Notes: a model not told the origin generated them from the letters alone. 64,000 bases of DNA from Chryseobacterium paridis (GCF_016595215.1 NZ_JAENHK010000001.1:558001-622000), one strand, 5' to 3'; shown: positions 1-9,597, counted from the stretch's first letter. Program-made: numbers and translations.

Positions 1-1011
1 TCCATCTTATTTACCAACTTGTATGCAACCGGAAACAGAACAGTTCGTGGCCTTGAAGCACTGACACTTTGTATTCCACCAACAGCTGGAGAAAGTATTA
101 TTAAAAGAGAAAATAACAAAAATAAATTCACCACGGGAAGCATTTTCAAATCCAAAGGGTATGATGTGAAATTCTTATATGGAGGATATAGCTATTTTGA
201 TAATATGCAGGATTTCTTCGCAGGTAACGGATATGGAATTGTTGATCGAAATAATTTTAAACCGGAAGAAATCACTTTCGCCAATGTCTGGGGAGTTGCC
301 GATGAGGATATGGCGAAAAAAGCAATTCAGGTAATGAATGCTGAATCAAAATCTGGTAAACCGTTTTTCAATCATTGGATGACTGTTTCTAATCACAGAC
401 CTTTTACTTATCCAAATGGAAGAATAGATATTCCTGGAGACGCTAAATCCAGAGAAGGGGGCGTAAAATATACCGACTATTCACTTCGCAAGTTTTTTGA
501 AATGGCTAAAAAACAAGATTGGTATAAAAATACGGTCTTCGTTATTGTAGCGGATCATTGTGCATCAAGCGCTGGAAGTACGGAGTTACCAATGGATAAA
601 TACAGAATCCCTGCAATGGTTTTCTCAGAAGAATTTATCCAGCCTCAAAAATTTGATAAACTCATGTCTCAGATAGATCTAATGCCAACAGTTTTGGGAT
701 TGCTCAACTTTAACTATCAATCTAAGTTTTTGGGACAGGATGTCTTTAAGAAGGAGTTTCAGTCTAAAGCATACATTGCGACCTATCAGGATCTAGGCTT
801 TGTAAAGGATGGGTATTTAACTGTAATTTCTCCGGTAAAAAAAATAAAACAATATACTCTTTCTCAAAAGCAAGATAAGCTGACTCCTGAATTTAGTATT
901 TACTATGATGAAAAGCTGCTAAAAGAAACTAACAAAAAGATTGTTGACGATGCTATTTCTGCATATCAGTCTACTTCTTATTGGTTAAAGAATAATCAGC
1001 TTAACCGCTAA
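1..1011 (+). CDS. LTA synthase/sulfatase family protein, C-terminal part
   Basis: This is the C-terminal part of an alkaline-phosphatase-superfamily enzyme of the LTA synthase (phosphoglycerol transferase)/sulfatase type; the reading frame is open back to base 1, so the start lies outside the window. The segment TGNRTVRGLEA, a histidine in SNHRPFTYP and the Asp-His pair in VIVADH fit the metal-binding alkaline phosphatase fold. Family members are inner-membrane proteins with an N-terminal multi-helix domain and an extracytoplasmic catalytic domain; only the latter is present. In Gram-negative Bacteroidota the substrate is unknown and true lipoteichoic acid is not expected. An internal TTG at 19 is not a credible start because the conserved frame continues upstream of it. 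Confidence 0.85.
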   Translation, partial: SILFTNLYATGNRTVRGLEALTLCIPPTAGESIIKRENNKNKFTTGSIFKSKGYDVKFLYGGYSYFDNMQDFFAGNGYGIVDRNNFKPEEITFANVWGVADEDMAKKAIQVMNAESKSGKPFFNHWMTVSNHRPFTYPNGRIDIPGDAKSREGGVKYTDYSLRKFFEMAKKQDWYKNTVFVIVADHCASSAGSTELPMDKYRIPAMVFSEEFIQPQKFDKLMSQIDLMPTVLGLLNFNYQSKFLGQDVFKKEFQSKAYIATYQDLGFVKDGYLTVISPVKKIKQYTLSQKQDKLTPEFSIYYDEKLLKETNKKIVDDAISAYQSTSYWLKNNQLNR

Positions 1012-1102
1012 ATGATCATTGAGGTATTATTTTTGAGTATGTTTTAAAAATAATATCCACATATCAATATTAGTTTTAAATTTACTTATAAAATTATTTA
1101 CT

Positions 1103-1960
1103 ATGAAATGGACAGACGATAGAGGCGGAAACATAGAAGACCGTCGTGGTTCCGGAGGAAACGGAGGTATGATCGTAGGAGGAGGATTAGGAACACTTAT
1201 TATTGCTGCGATTGTCTTCTTTTTAGGAGGTGACCCATCCAGTATTTTAAGCTCAGGAAGCATGTCAGCTCCTAGTCAAACAGAGCAAAGAGAATTAAAT
1301 GCCGATGAGAAAAAGATCTATGAAATGGTAGATATGATGGATGGATGGAACACCATTACATGGACTGAAGTTTTCAAAGAAAATGGAATGACCTATACTC
1401 CACCTAAAATAGTTCTTTTTGAAAATACAACACAATCTGGTTGTGGTACAGCACAATCTGCAATGGGACCTTTTTACTGCCCGGCAGACCAGAAAGTTTA
1501 TATGGATATGAGCTTTTTCAATGAATTACAACAAAAGTTTGGAGCCAAAGTAACAGAGTTTACAGTTGCTTATGTTCTCGCACACGAAATAGGACATCAT
1601 GTACAGACTCTTTTAGGGACTACTCAAAAAGTGGATGCACTTAGAAGAAGCGGAAGATATTCTGAAGCAGATATGAATAGAGTTTCTGTAGCCACAGAAT
1701 TACAAGCTGATTTCTATGCGGGACTTTGGGCAAAAAAAACCAACGATAAAAAACATATTCTGGAACCCGGTGATATTGAATCCGCAATAGATGCTGCTGA
1801 AGCAGTTGGTGATGATAATATCCAAAAAAGAGCACAAGGCTATGTAAACCAGGAAAGTTTTACGCATGGTTCATCTGCTCAACGTAAAGAATGGTTCATG
1901 AAAGGATTTAATACCGGAGATATCCGACAAGGAGATACGTTCAATCAACTTTTGAAATAA
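1103..1960 (+). CDS. YpfJ-type neutral zinc metallopeptidase
   Basis: This 285-residue protein belongs to the putative neutral zinc metallopeptidase (YpfJ) family. It has a short Gly-rich cytoplasmic N-terminus, one membrane helix at about residues 28-42, and a zinc-protease motif HEIGHH beginning near residue 161. Family members typically begin MKW-DD/RGS-NVEDRRG, and the N-terminus here (MKWTDDRGGNIEDRRG) matches, which fixes the start. Two cysteines (SGCGTAQS and FYCPAD) are conserved in the family. It stands alone on the plus strand and ends at a shared bidirectional terminator. The physiological substrate is not known. Confidence 0.9.
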   Translation: MKWTDDRGGNIEDRRGSGGNGGMIVGGGLGTLIIAAIVFFLGGDPSSILSSGSMSAPSQTEQRELNADEKKIYEMVDMMDGWNTITWTEVFKENGMTYTPPKIVLFENTTQSGCGTAQSAMGPFYCPADQKVYMDMSFFNELQQKFGAKVTEFTVAYVLAHEIGHHVQTLLGTTQKVDALRRSGRYSEADMNRVSVATELQADFYAGLWAKKTNDKKHILEPGDIESAIDAAEAVGDDNIQKRAQGYVNQESFTHGSSAQRKEWFMKGFNTGDIRQGDTFNQLLK

Positions 1961-1970
1961 GATATTCGAT

Positions 1971-2007
1971 AAAAAATCCCTGAAGAATTACTTCAGGGAT
2001 TTTTTTT
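1971..2007. terminator. Bidirectional intrinsic terminator
   Basis: A perfect 10-bp stem (ATCCCTGAAG / CTTCAGGGAT) with a 5-nt loop is flanked by an A-run on the left and a T-run on the right. It can therefore end both the metallopeptidase transcript (plus) and the GLPGLI transcript (minus). Confidence 0.9.
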
Positions 2008-2866
2008 ATTGTATTTCGATCGGATTGCTGTTTTTCTTGGCATCTTCTTTTACTCGTTCTTCCATTCTTTTTCTAAAGTCTCCGGGGTTTCCTCCGCCTC
2101 TACTATTACCTCTTGGAGCAGATATTCCGCCACCGCCACCTATTCTGGTTTGAGCAAATCCACCTCCACCTTGTGTCATGAACGAAACTGGATCTTCCTG
2201 AAACTTCTTCTGTTGTTTTAGATAATCCGTTCTTTTAACCTTAATTGTATTCCCAAATTGATTCATTGAAGGAAAGTCAGCAATTTTATAGTTTTTCATA
2301 AGGTCAAAAGAATAATCACCCTGGCTATCCTCTACTTTTATAATCAAACCGGGAAGCCCACTGAATTTATATGGACCATCCTGATATGGTAAATCTGTAG
2401 TGAACCAGGCAGTCCACTTTCTTCCTCCGAAATCGGTTTCAGCTTTTTGAACCTTATATTCTCCGATTTTTGTAGTCTCCGATAATATTTTCCAATTTAG
2501 CGGACGATCTTCTTCATAGGAATACATATCCCGACCCAGTCTTTCTTTGAAATAAGTTTTCTGATTTTTTTTATCTTTTTCAACAGAATAATTGATGTTA
2601 CTTCTCAGCCCTTCCATTTGATCTCTGTTAAAACTGATTGCTCCGCCACTTTGAAATGTCTTTTGCATAATAGAATCCCTCTTAACCCTATTTTCAGAAT
2701 AGAAAACAGATTTTTCCTGCGAGATATCCAGATAAGCATTTTCCGTTTTTATATCATTTTTATTGGCTGCATCCGGTTTCATTGTAACCTGATATACAAA
2801 TCTATTAGCTTGTGCAAAAACATTCTGTATACAAAAAGCTAAAGCAATAATGACTATTTTTTTCAT
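2006..2866 (-). CDS. GLPGLI family protein
   Basis: This 286-residue protein has an N-terminal signal peptide (MKKIVIIALAFCIQNVFAQ). The family's namesake motif appears as FSGLPGLIIKVED near residue 170, preceded by GRKWTAWFTTDLPYQDGPY, a segment usual for the family. GLPGLI proteins are exported Bacteroidota proteins of unknown function, often in tandem copies, as here with the upstream gene 13 nt away. The C-terminal quarter is Gly/Arg-rich (GGGGFAQTRIGGGGG and RGGGNPGDFRKRMEERVKED), a low-complexity tail outside the conserved domain. Both copies probably share one transcript ending at the terminator at 1971-2007. Confidence 0.88.
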   Translation of the reverse strand: MKKIVIIALAFCIQNVFAQANRFVYQVTMKPDAANKNDIKTENAYLDISQEKSVFYSENRVKRDSIMQKTFQSGGAISFNRDQMEGLRSNINYSVEKDKKNQKTYFKERLGRDMYSYEEDRPLNWKILSETTKIGEYKVQKAETDFGGRKWTAWFTTDLPYQDGPYKFSGLPGLIIKVEDSQGDYSFDLMKNYKIADFPSMNQFGNTIKVKRTDYLKQQKKFQEDPVSFMTQGGGGFAQTRIGGGGGISAPRGNSRGGGNPGDFRKRMEERVKEDAKKNSNPIEIQ

Positions 2867-2879
2867 TTGTATTATATTT

Positions 2880-3836
2880 TTATTGTAATTCTATTGGGTT
2901 CTGGATTCCTCCACTCAAAGCCCCACTATTTCCTCCGGAACTCGGCATTGAAAAACCACTATTCCCTCCGTTCATTCCCATTCCACCGCGATGCATCCCA
3001 CCACCATGGCCTCCACCGCCTCTCATTCCGCCCATTCCACCACCATTCATTCCTCCGCCATGTTTTCCTCCTCCTTCAAAACCTTGCATATCTCCTCCAG
3101 CATTTCCAGCCATAGATTTTCTATTTTTACTAAACTCTAGTTCCAGTGCAGCCTTATCTCCATGAAAATTAATTCTTGAACTTTCCTTTGCATTCGTGTT
3201 TATTGTTTCCTCAAAAGGATTTTTTACAATAATCTTTTGAACCAGATCAAATTTATAGTCTCCCTTATCATCCTCAAGTTTTACAATTAATCCCGGTAGC
3301 CCAGAAAACTTATATGGCCCATCAGAAATATGAATATCTTTTGCAAACCATGCAGTCCAAATTCTTCCTCCGAAATTTACGGTTGCTTTTTGGGCAGAAT
3401 ATCCGTTTTGCTTTTCAACTTCATTCGTTATTTCCCATTTTACAGGCCTGTCTTCCAGATAATAAATTTGTCTTCCTACTGCTCTGTCATAATAATACAC
3501 TTTTTGCTCAGGAATGTTCTTAACAATAAAAAAATCAAAAAAAGTCTGCTCGCCCAATTTCACTCTTCCAAGTTTTGAAAAATCTTTTTCTTCCTTTTTA
3601 TTATCGATCTTACCATCCTGTTTAAAAGCACTTACTATAGAATCTTTTATTAATTTATGCTCACTAATAAATAGAGACTTATCTCCTTTAATATCTAAAA
3701 AAGTCCGTTCAACCTTCATGCTGACCAGATTAATTGAATCTGGATTTACTGACGTTTCGTAGATATAACGTGTAGTTTGTCCATAAGACTTTGTTAACAA
3801 AAACAATATCAATATGACGAGTAATTTTTTCTTCAT
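2880..3836 (-). CDS. GLPGLI family protein with Gly/Met/His-rich tail
   Basis: This 318-residue paralogue of the downstream gene has a signal peptide (MKKKLLVILILFLLTKSYGQ) and the motif FSGLPGLIVKLED. It diverges at the C-terminus, where about 60 residues consist of repeated GGM/HGGGM units (for example KHGGGMNGGGMGGMRGG). Such Met/His-rich stretches can bind copper or other metals, but that is inference. The protein ends with IQNPIELQ, closely resembling the ending NPIEIQ of the downstream paralogue, so the final residues are conserved across an otherwise variable tail. Function is unknown. Confidence 0.88.
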   Translation of the reverse strand: MKKKLLVILILFLLTKSYGQTTRYIYETSVNPDSINLVSMKVERTFLDIKGDKSLFISEHKLIKDSIVSAFKQDGKIDNKKEEKDFSKLGRVKLGEQTFFDFFIVKNIPEQKVYYYDRAVGRQIYYLEDRPVKWEITNEVEKQNGYSAQKATVNFGGRIWTAWFAKDIHISDGPYKFSGLPGLIVKLEDDKGDYKFDLVQKIIVKNPFEETINTNAKESSRINFHGDKAALELEFSKNRKSMAGNAGGDMQGFEGGGKHGGGMNGGGMGGMRGGGGHGGGMHRGGMGMNGGNSGFSMPSSGGNSGALSGGIQNPIELQ

Positions 3837-3988
3837 AATATTATTTATAGATAAAAAATGCTTTCCAAAGTTAAATCAAAAACAAAATCAACAAATTTGT
3901 GAAATAAAATTTATACATTATTTAACACTAGCAATCATATGTATAATGATTTTACTAAGATTCTAATCATTAAAATAGATATCTTCAA

Positions 3989-4020
3989 TTTGAGATTGCG
4001 GAAATTAGTTCGTATTTTTG
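3989..4020 (+). promoter_or_regulatory. Predicted Bacteroidota-type promoter of the suf operon
   Basis: TTTG at 3989-3992 is followed after 20 nt by TATTTTTG at 4013-4020. This matches the known Bacteroidota primary sigma consensus (TTTG, 19-21 nt, TAnnTTTG). Transcription would start about 20 nt upstream of the sufA-like gene. A 7-bp inverted repeat (AATGATT at 3945-3951, AATCATT at 3965-3971) lies just upstream and could be an operator, which is speculative. Confidence 0.7.
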
Positions 4021-4048
4021 CAGGATTAAATCATTCTAAATAAATACA

Positions 4049-4378
4049 ATGATAACAGTATCAGATCAAGCGAAGTTAAAAGCCATCCAACTTATGACGG
4101 AAGAAGGCTTTAACCCTGCTGAAGATTATATAAGAGTGGGGGTGAAAAGTGGAGGATGTTCTGGTTTGGAATATGTTTTAAAGTTTGACAACGAAAAAGC
4201 AGAAACAGATCAAATTATTGAAAACAATGACGTAAAAATTGTTGTAGACAAAAAATCTATCCTCTATTTAGCAGGAACAATTCTTGAATATTCAGGAGGT
4301 TTGAACGGAAAAGGATTTGTTTTTAACAATCCTAACGCATCCAGAACGTGTGGTTGTGGAGAAAGTTTTTCTCTATAG
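4049..4378 (+). CDS. sufA: HesB/IscA/SufA-type iron-sulfur carrier
   Basis: This 109-residue A-type carrier has the three invariant cysteines of the family: Cys37 in GGCSGLEY, and Cys101 and Cys103 in the C-terminal CGCGESF. A-type proteins receive clusters from the SUF scaffold and pass them to apo-proteins in the cytoplasm. Its place as first gene of a sufB-sufC-sufD operon supports a SUF role; whether to call it sufA or iscA is convention. Its transcript probably starts at the promoter at 3989-4020, and it is separated from sufB by a short repeat tract. Confidence 0.92.
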   Translation: MITVSDQAKLKAIQLMTEEGFNPAEDYIRVGVKSGGCSGLEYVLKFDNEKAETDQIIENNDVKIVVDKKSILYLAGTILEYSGGLNGKGFVFNNPNASRTCGCGESFSL

Positions 4379-4418
4379 AGAAAAAACATTAGATGCTGGA
4401 TAGCAGAAACAGACCAAG

Positions 4419-4450
4419 TCTGAAATCTGAAATCTAACATCTGAAATCTA
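4419..4450 (+). repeat. Short direct repeats in the sufA-sufB gap
   Basis: The heptamer CTGAAAT occurs three times, with variants (CTGAAATCTGAAATC, then ATCTGAAATCTA), in the 82-nt gap between the first two suf genes. Similar AT-rich 'ctgaaatct' tracts are, to my recollection, common between genes in Chryseobacterium. No function is evident, and slippage could change the spacer length. Confidence 0.6.
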
Positions 4451-4460
4451 AAAAAAAATA

Positions 4461-5909
4461 ATGAGTAAATACACAGAAGACGATTTACGCGTCGATTTAG
4501 AAAATAAAAAATATGAATTCGGTTGGGAAACAAAGATCGATTATGAAGATTTCCCAATTGGTTTAGATGAAGATATCATCCGTGCTATTTCTGCTAAAAA
4601 AGAAGAACCGGAATGGATGACAGAATGGCGTTTGGAGTCTTTCAGAATATGGCTTAAAATGGTGGAGCCTACCTGGGCAAACATTAAATATGAAAAACCA
4701 GATTTTCAGGCTATCCGTTATTATGCAGCTCCAAAGAAGAATCCAGAACTTGCAAGTCTGGATGAAGTAGATCCTGAACTACTTAAAACTTTTGAAAAAT
4801 TAGGAATTAATATCGAGGAACAAAAAAGACTTTCGGGAGTAGCAGTAGATATTGTAATCGACTCTATTTCTGTAAAGACTACGTTCCAGGATACTTTGGC
4901 AGAAAAAGGAATTATTTTCTGCTCTATTTCTGAAGCAATAAAAAATCACCCTGATCTGGTGAAAAAGTATTTAGGAAAAGTAGTTCCTAGAGGAGATAAC
5001 TTTTATTCTGCTCTAAATTCTGCAGTATTTTCTGACGGAAGTTTCTGTTATATTCCAAAAGGAGTACGATGCCCTATGGAACTTTCTACCTACTTCCGTA
5101 TTAATCAAGCTGGAACAGGACAATTCGAAAGAACTCTTGTCATTGCAGATGAAGGAAGTTACGTTTCTTATCTTGAAGGTTGTACAGCTCCTTCCAGAGA
5201 TGAAAATCAATTACATGCAGCCGTTGTAGAGCTAATTGCAATGGATAATGCTGAAATTAAATATTCAACAGTTCAAAACTGGTATCCTGGTAATGAAGAA
5301 GGAAAAGGAGGGGTATTCAACTTTGTAACGAAAAGAGGTCTTTGTGAAAGAAATGCAAAAATCTCCTGGACACAAGTTGAAACAGGGTCTGCTGTAACAT
5401 GGAAATATCCATCTTGTATTTTGAAAGGAGACGGATCTATTGGTGAGTTCTACTCTATCGCAGTGACAAACAATCACCAATATGCTGATACAGGAACAAA
5501 AATGATCCATATCGGAAAAAATACAAAATCAACGATTATTTCTAAAGGTATTTCTGCAGGAAAATCTCAAAACTCTTACAGAGGACAGGTAAAAGTAATG
5601 CCTTCTGCAAAAGGAGCAAGAAATTTCTCACAATGCGACTCTCTGTTGATGGGTAATGAGTGTGGAGCCCATACTTTCCCATACATTGAGATCAAAGATC
5701 CTACAGCACAATTAGAACATGAGGCTACAACCTCAAAAATCGGAGAAGATCAGATCTTCTATTGTAATCAAAGAGGAATCGATACAGAAAGAGCAATTGC
5801 TTTGATCGTAAATGGTTTCAGTAAAGAGGTTCTAAACAAACTTCCTATGGAGTTTGCTATTGAAGCTCAGAAGTTGTTAGAAATTTCATTGGAAGGTTCA
5901 GTAGGATAA
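4461..5909 (+). CDS. sufB: Fe-S cluster assembly protein SufB
   Basis: This 482-residue scaffold subunit of the SufBC2D complex is of normal length for the family and has typical segments such as the [17 protein letters not shown] region, FFYIPKG-like [20 protein letters not shown] and the C-terminal [13 protein letters not shown]. SufB assembles [Fe-S] clusters in the cytoplasm with SufC as ATPase and SufD as structural partner. It lies between the A-type carrier and a small acetyltransferase gene 4 nt downstream. Confidence 0.97.
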   Translation: MSKYTEDDLRVDLENKKYEFGWETKIDYEDFPIGLDEDIIRAISAKKEEPEWMTEWRLESFRIWLKMVEPTWANIKYEKPDFQAIRYYAAPKKNPELASLDEVDPELLKTFEKLGINIEEQKRLSGVAVDIVIDSISVKTTFQDTLAEKGIIFCSISEAIKNHPDLVKKYLGKVVPRGDNFYSALNSAVFSDGSFCYIPKGVRCPMELSTYFRINQAGTGQFERTLVIADEGSYVSYLEGCTAPSRDENQLHAAVVELIAMDNAEIKYSTVQNWYPGNEEGKGGVFNFVTKRGLCERNAKISWTQVETGSAVTWKYPSCILKGDGSIGEFYSIAVTNNHQYADTGTKMIHIGKNTKSTIISKGISAGKSQNSYRGQVKVMPSAKGARNFSQCDSLLMGNECGAHTFPYIEIKDPTAQLEHEATTSKIGEDQIFYCNQRGIDTERAIALIVNGFSKEVLNKLPMEFAIEAQKLLEISLEGSVG

Positions 5910-5913
5910 AAAG

Positions 5914-6420
5914 ATGGAAACTACGGAAAGATTAATTTTAAGAAAACCTGAAAAAGAAGATTTTGAAAGATTTTTTGAAATTAATAAAGATCCGCAAACC
6001 AATCTTTATAATCCGAATGGGCCAATGAGTCTTGAAAAAGCAGAAAATACATTTAATAGAATGCTTGAGCATTGGAATCAAAATAATTTTGGTGGCTGGG
6101 CAGTTTTAGAAAAAGAAAATCCTGAAAAGATCATTGGTTTTGGTGGATTGAGCTATAAAATGTATGGTGAAGATGAAAAATTGAATCTTGGATATCGTTT
6201 TGCTCCGGAAGCTTGGGGGAAAGGATATGCAACAGAATTTTCAAAGAAAACTATTGACTTCGGTTTTAATAATTTAGATAAAAAGGAAATTTTTGGTGTT
6301 GTTCGTCCTGATAATATAGCCTCGATCAAGGTCCTGGAAAAAGCAGGGATGGAACAAACTGGAAAACTTAATGATATACCAGACCAACCGGAAAGTTTAG
6401 TATATAGAATTCAAAAATAA
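5914..6420 (+). CDS. GNAT family N-acetyltransferase in the suf operon
   Basis: This 168-residue GNAT of the RimJ/RimL-like group begins TTERLILRKPEKEDFERF. It has the acetyl-CoA-binding region at GYRFAPEAWGKGYATEF and the later IASIKVLEKAGM segment. It starts 4 nt after sufB and ends 18 nt before sufC, so it is almost certainly co-transcribed, although acetyltransferases are not part of the core SUF machinery. Its substrate is unknown; the position could reflect accidental insertion or a regulatory role. It resembles the GNAT gene at 62332, suggesting paralogy. Confidence 0.9.
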   Translation: METTERLILRKPEKEDFERFFEINKDPQTNLYNPNGPMSLEKAENTFNRMLEHWNQNNFGGWAVLEKENPEKIIGFGGLSYKMYGEDEKLNLGYRFAPEAWGKGYATEFSKKTIDFGFNNLDKKEIFGVVRPDNIASIKVLEKAGMEQTGKLNDIPDQPESLVYRIQK

Positions 6421-6438
6421 TTTGTTTAAGCAAATAAA

Positions 6439-7182
6439 ATGTTAGAAATAAAAAACTTACACGCCAGAATTGAAGATGGCGCACAAATTTTAAAAGGTAT
6501 TAATCTCGAAATAAAACCAGGTGAAGTTCACGCTATCATGGGGCCGAACGGAGCTGGAAAATCTACTCTTTCTTCTGTTATCGCAGGAAAAGAAGATTAT
6601 GAAGTAACTGAGGGAGAAATTCTTTTCCAAGGTGAAAATATCAACGAAGATGCTCCTGAAGATAGAGCACACAAAGGGATCTTCCTTTCTTTTCAATATC
6701 CTGTGGAAATTCCAGGAGTTTCTGTAACTAACTTTATTAAAGCTGCTTTAAACGAAACCAGAAAAGCAAACGGATTGGAAGAAATGCCAGCAAAAGAAAT
6801 GCTTGCACTGATTCGTGAAAAGTCTGAACAATTGGGAATTAAAAAAGATTTCCTTTCAAGATCATTGAATGAAGGATTTTCAGGAGGTGAGAAGAAAAGA
6901 AATGAGATCTTCCAAATGATGATGCTTAATCCAAAATTAGCAATTCTTGATGAAACAGATTCAGGATTAGATATTGATGCTTTGAGAATCGTTGCAGATG
7001 GTGTAAACCACTTTAAAAATGAAGGTAACGCAGTTCTTTTGATTACTCACTATCAAAGATTGCTTAACTATATCCAACCAGACTTTGTACATGTTCTTGC
7101 TAATGGTAAGATCATAAAGACTGGTGACAAATCTCTTGCTTTGGAATTGGAAGCAAAAGGTTATGATTGGCTTCTTAATTAA
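6439..7182 (+). CDS. sufC: Fe-S cluster assembly ATPase SufC
   Basis: This 247-residue ABC-type ATPase has Walker [10 protein letters not shown], signature [11 protein letters not shown], and Walker B with the SufC-specific [12 protein letters not shown]. The ABC signature has Phe-Ser-Gly-Gly, as is usual in SufC. It energises the SufBC2D scaffold in the cytoplasm. It sits between the acetyltransferase and sufD in the same orientation; a roughly 100-nt gap follows before sufD. Confidence 0.97.
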   Translation: MLEIKNLHARIEDGAQILKGINLEIKPGEVHAIMGPNGAGKSTLSSVIAGKEDYEVTEGEILFQGENINEDAPEDRAHKGIFLSFQYPVEIPGVSVTNFIKAALNETRKANGLEEMPAKEMLALIREKSEQLGIKKDFLSRSLNEGFSGGEKKRNEIFQMMMLNPKLAILDETDSGLDIDALRIVADGVNHFKNEGNAVLLITHYQRLLNYIQPDFVHVLANGKIIKTGDKSLALELEAKGYDWLLN

Positions 7183-7282
7183 GAAGAAATAATTTTAGTC
7201 GCGATTTTATCAATCTACACTAAAAATTAAAGCGGAAAAACCGCAAACAGTAATACAATTTTTAAAATATAAAAAAGGTGTG

Positions 7283-8608
7283 ATGGCCGAAATTTCAGTA
7301 ATGGCTTTATACGATCAAATTATTGACAACCACGATAAGTTTTTGGAAAGTCTTCGTCACAGATTTCTGGATGAAGATAGAAAATCAGCTCTTCGAAAGT
7401 TCGAAAGCATTGGTTTTCCAACCAAAAAAGACGAAGAATATAAATATACCAACCTAAAAGAGATCACGGAAAAAGACTATAATTTTTTCCCGAAAGAAGG
7501 TCATAATATCACTAAGGAACAATTGGAACAATTGCATCTTGGCGAGGAAAATTTTGACTGGATCGTTTTTGTCAATGGTAAGCTTCACAAAGAATTATCA
7601 AAGGTTTCTATTGAAAATATAGAATTTCTTTCATTCAACTATGCTTTGAATGATAAGAAACATAAGGAAGTTTTTGATAAATATTTCAATACAATTGCGG
7701 GAGATAAATCTGCTTTTACAGATCTAAATCTTGCTTACTGCAAATATGGTTTTTTCCTGAAAGTTCCAAAAAATGTAGTTATTGAAAAACCAATCCATGT
7801 TTTCTACCTATCTCAAAATCAAGAAGAAAACACATTCTACAATACAAGAAATTTATTGATCGTAGAAGATGGAGCAAAAGTAGAAATTATTGAAAGTCAC
7901 CATAACTTTGATGACACATTTGTTTTAACAAATTCAGTAACTGAGATTTTCACTTATCCTAATGCAAAGGCGGATTGGCATAAACTTCAAAATGATAATG
8001 ATACTTCTTATCTTATCGACAATACTTTTGCTAAACAAGAAAAAGATAGTTTAACAACAGTCAATACTTTCTCTTTTGGAGGAAAACTGGTAAGAAACAA
8101 TCTGGATTTCATTCATAATGGACAAAATATCAATTCATTCATGAACGGAATTACAATCATTGGAAAAGATCAGTTGGTAGACCACCACACGGCGGTTCAC
8201 CACAATCAACCGAATTGTGAAAGCTACCAGAACTATAAAGGTATTTTCAGTGATAAAGCTCATGGGGTATTTAACGGAAAGGTTTTCGTTGACAAAATAG
8301 CTCAAAAAACCAATGCTTATCAGCAGAACAATAATGTATTGCTAAGTGAAGGAGCAACAATTGATACAAAACCTCAGTTAGAAATTTTTGCAGACGATGT
8401 AAAATGTTCTCACGGTTGTACCGTTGGTCAGTTGAATGAAGATGCTTTGTTTTATTTAAGAGCAAGAGGAATATCTAAAAAAGAAGCTCAGGCATTATTA
8501 TTATATGCATTTGCTAATGATGCAATGCAAAACATTGATATCGAACCTTTAAAGGAAAAAATATCAAAACTATTGGCAGAAAAATTAGAAGTAGACATTG
8601 AATTCTAA
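7283..8608 (+). CDS. sufD: Fe-S cluster assembly protein SufD
   Basis: This roughly 441-residue SUF scaffold partner is homologous to SufB at the C-terminus. Markers include QNYKGIFSDKAHGVFNGK and FADDVKCSHGCTVGQL with its conserved cysteine and histidine, then LFYLRARGISKKEAQALL. I place the start at the ATG at 7283, preceded by AAGGTG; an in-frame GTG lies directly upstream, and another Met at 7301 is also possible. It is the last gene of the operon, which ends in a strong terminator. The cysteine desulfurase SufS that usually follows is absent here. Confidence 0.95.
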   Translation: MAEISVMALYDQIIDNHDKFLESLRHRFLDEDRKSALRKFESIGFPTKKDEEYKYTNLKEITEKDYNFFPKEGHNITKEQLEQLHLGEENFDWIVFVNGKLHKELSKVSIENIEFLSFNYALNDKKHKEVFDKYFNTIAGDKSAFTDLNLAYCKYGFFLKVPKNVVIEKPIHVFYLSQNQEENTFYNTRNLLIVEDGAKVEIIESHHNFDDTFVLTNSVTEIFTYPNAKADWHKLQNDNDTSYLIDNTFAKQEKDSLTTVNTFSFGGKLVRNNLDFIHNGQNINSFMNGITIIGKDQLVDHHTAVHHNQPNCESYQNYKGIFSDKAHGVFNGKVFVDKIAQKTNAYQQNNNVLLSEGATIDTKPQLEIFADDVKCSHGCTVGQLNEDALFYLRARGISKKEAQALLLYAFANDAMQNIDIEPLKEKISKLLAEKLEVDIEF

Positions 8609-8625
8609 GAAAATAAATTGATACC

Positions 8626-8658
8626 CAAAAAAGCACTTCAAATGAAGTGCTTTTTTTT
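8626..8658. terminator. Bidirectional intrinsic terminator after the suf operon
   Basis: A perfect stem AAGCACTTC / GAAGTGCTT with a 4-nt loop is flanked by an A-run and a T8 run. It closes the suf operon on the plus strand and the DUF3078 gene on the minus strand. Confidence 0.92.
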
Positions 8659-8673
8659 ATAATTCGCTATGTT

Positions 8674-9597
8674 CTATTTCTTAATCCACCATTGATTATC
8701 CTTTCTGTCTGATCTCTTCACCCCATTATTAAGCGTGTAGGCTAAACCAATACCCAAGGTTTGCTTAAGCTGTGTCTTTTTAATTTGATTATGATCATAT
8801 AGAACATCAACGGTTATATTAGATGAAATATACTTATTGATCTTTAAATTTAAAACGGCTCCATAAGCCAATACCAACCTTTCAGGATGATCGAGATAGT
8901 TTGAAAATACAGATGCTGTATTGGTTAGGTTTACGTTCTCCATCAGCTTCACTTTATACACTGCATTTCCTAAAAAACCAAATTGTAATAAAGAACTATC
9001 TCCATCTGCTTTTAAACCATAATTCCCAGCTTTCTGAAGGTCTGTATCTAAAACAAATGTCCATCTACCATTGACAGGGCGTAGTGTTACGGTTAGATTA
9101 TCATCAGGCCTGTATGTAACCCCCAAACCCATGTTAAAATATCCGGGAGCCATAAAATTAGATATCTTCTTGGCTTCAGGATTATTTCCATCTTCATATC
9201 CCGCCGAAAATTGTGATTGCAAACTTGCTCCCGAAGAAATATACCAGCTTTTAGAAAACTGCCTTCCATAGTTTGTAGAAATGTTAAGAACATCCTGGGT
9301 CTTCCGAGTTCCTACCCCTTTTGTATTATTCTGTCCATATCCCATGATAATAATGTTCTCCCACAAATCTTTATCTTTTTCGTAGGTAAGATTATAATCA
9401 ATTCCTGCTAGCCAGCCAACATTATTAGCTCCCCCACCAACCCAATTCGAAAAGGCCGCCTGATTGAACATTAAAGTATTTTTGCCTAAAACTGACCAAT
9501 GTTTTACAGTGTCTACAACTACTGAATCTTTTTTTATATCCTGAGCACTTACGAAAATCTCAACTGCAATGCCCACAAGCAATAAAAACTTCTTCAT
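8674..9597 (-). CDS. DUF3078 domain-containing outer-membrane-like protein
   Basis: This 307-residue exported protein has a signal peptide MKKFLLLVGIAVEIFVSAQ; I chose this Met at 9597 over an in-frame Met 23 codons upstream because the upstream stretch is not signal-like. WSVLGKNTLMFNQAAFSNWVGGGANNVGW is the typical opening of DUF3078 proteins, and the rest alternates aromatic and polar strands like a beta-barrel. It is probably an outer membrane protein; the function of the family is unknown. Confidence 0.85.
   Translation of the reverse strand: MKKFLLLVGIAVEIFVSAQDIKKDSVVVDTVKHWSVLGKNTLMFNQAAFSNWVGGGANNVGWLAGIDYNLTYEKDKDLWENIIIMGYGQNNTKGVGTRKTQDVLNISTNYGRQFSKSWYISSGASLQSQFSAGYEDGNNPEAKKISNFMAPGYFNMGLGVTYRPDDNLTVTLRPVNGRWTFVLDTDLQKAGNYGLKADGDSSLLQFGFLGNAVYKVKLMENVNLTNTASVFSNYLDHPERLVLAYGAVLNLKINKYISSNITVDVLYDHNQIKKTQLKQTLGIGLAYTLNNGVKRSDRKDNQWWIKK

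Noticed and set aside
1027..1263. Proline-rich frame on the minus strand opposite the metallopeptidase start
   Set aside because: It is the complement of the Gly-rich N-terminal coding region of a well-supported gene.
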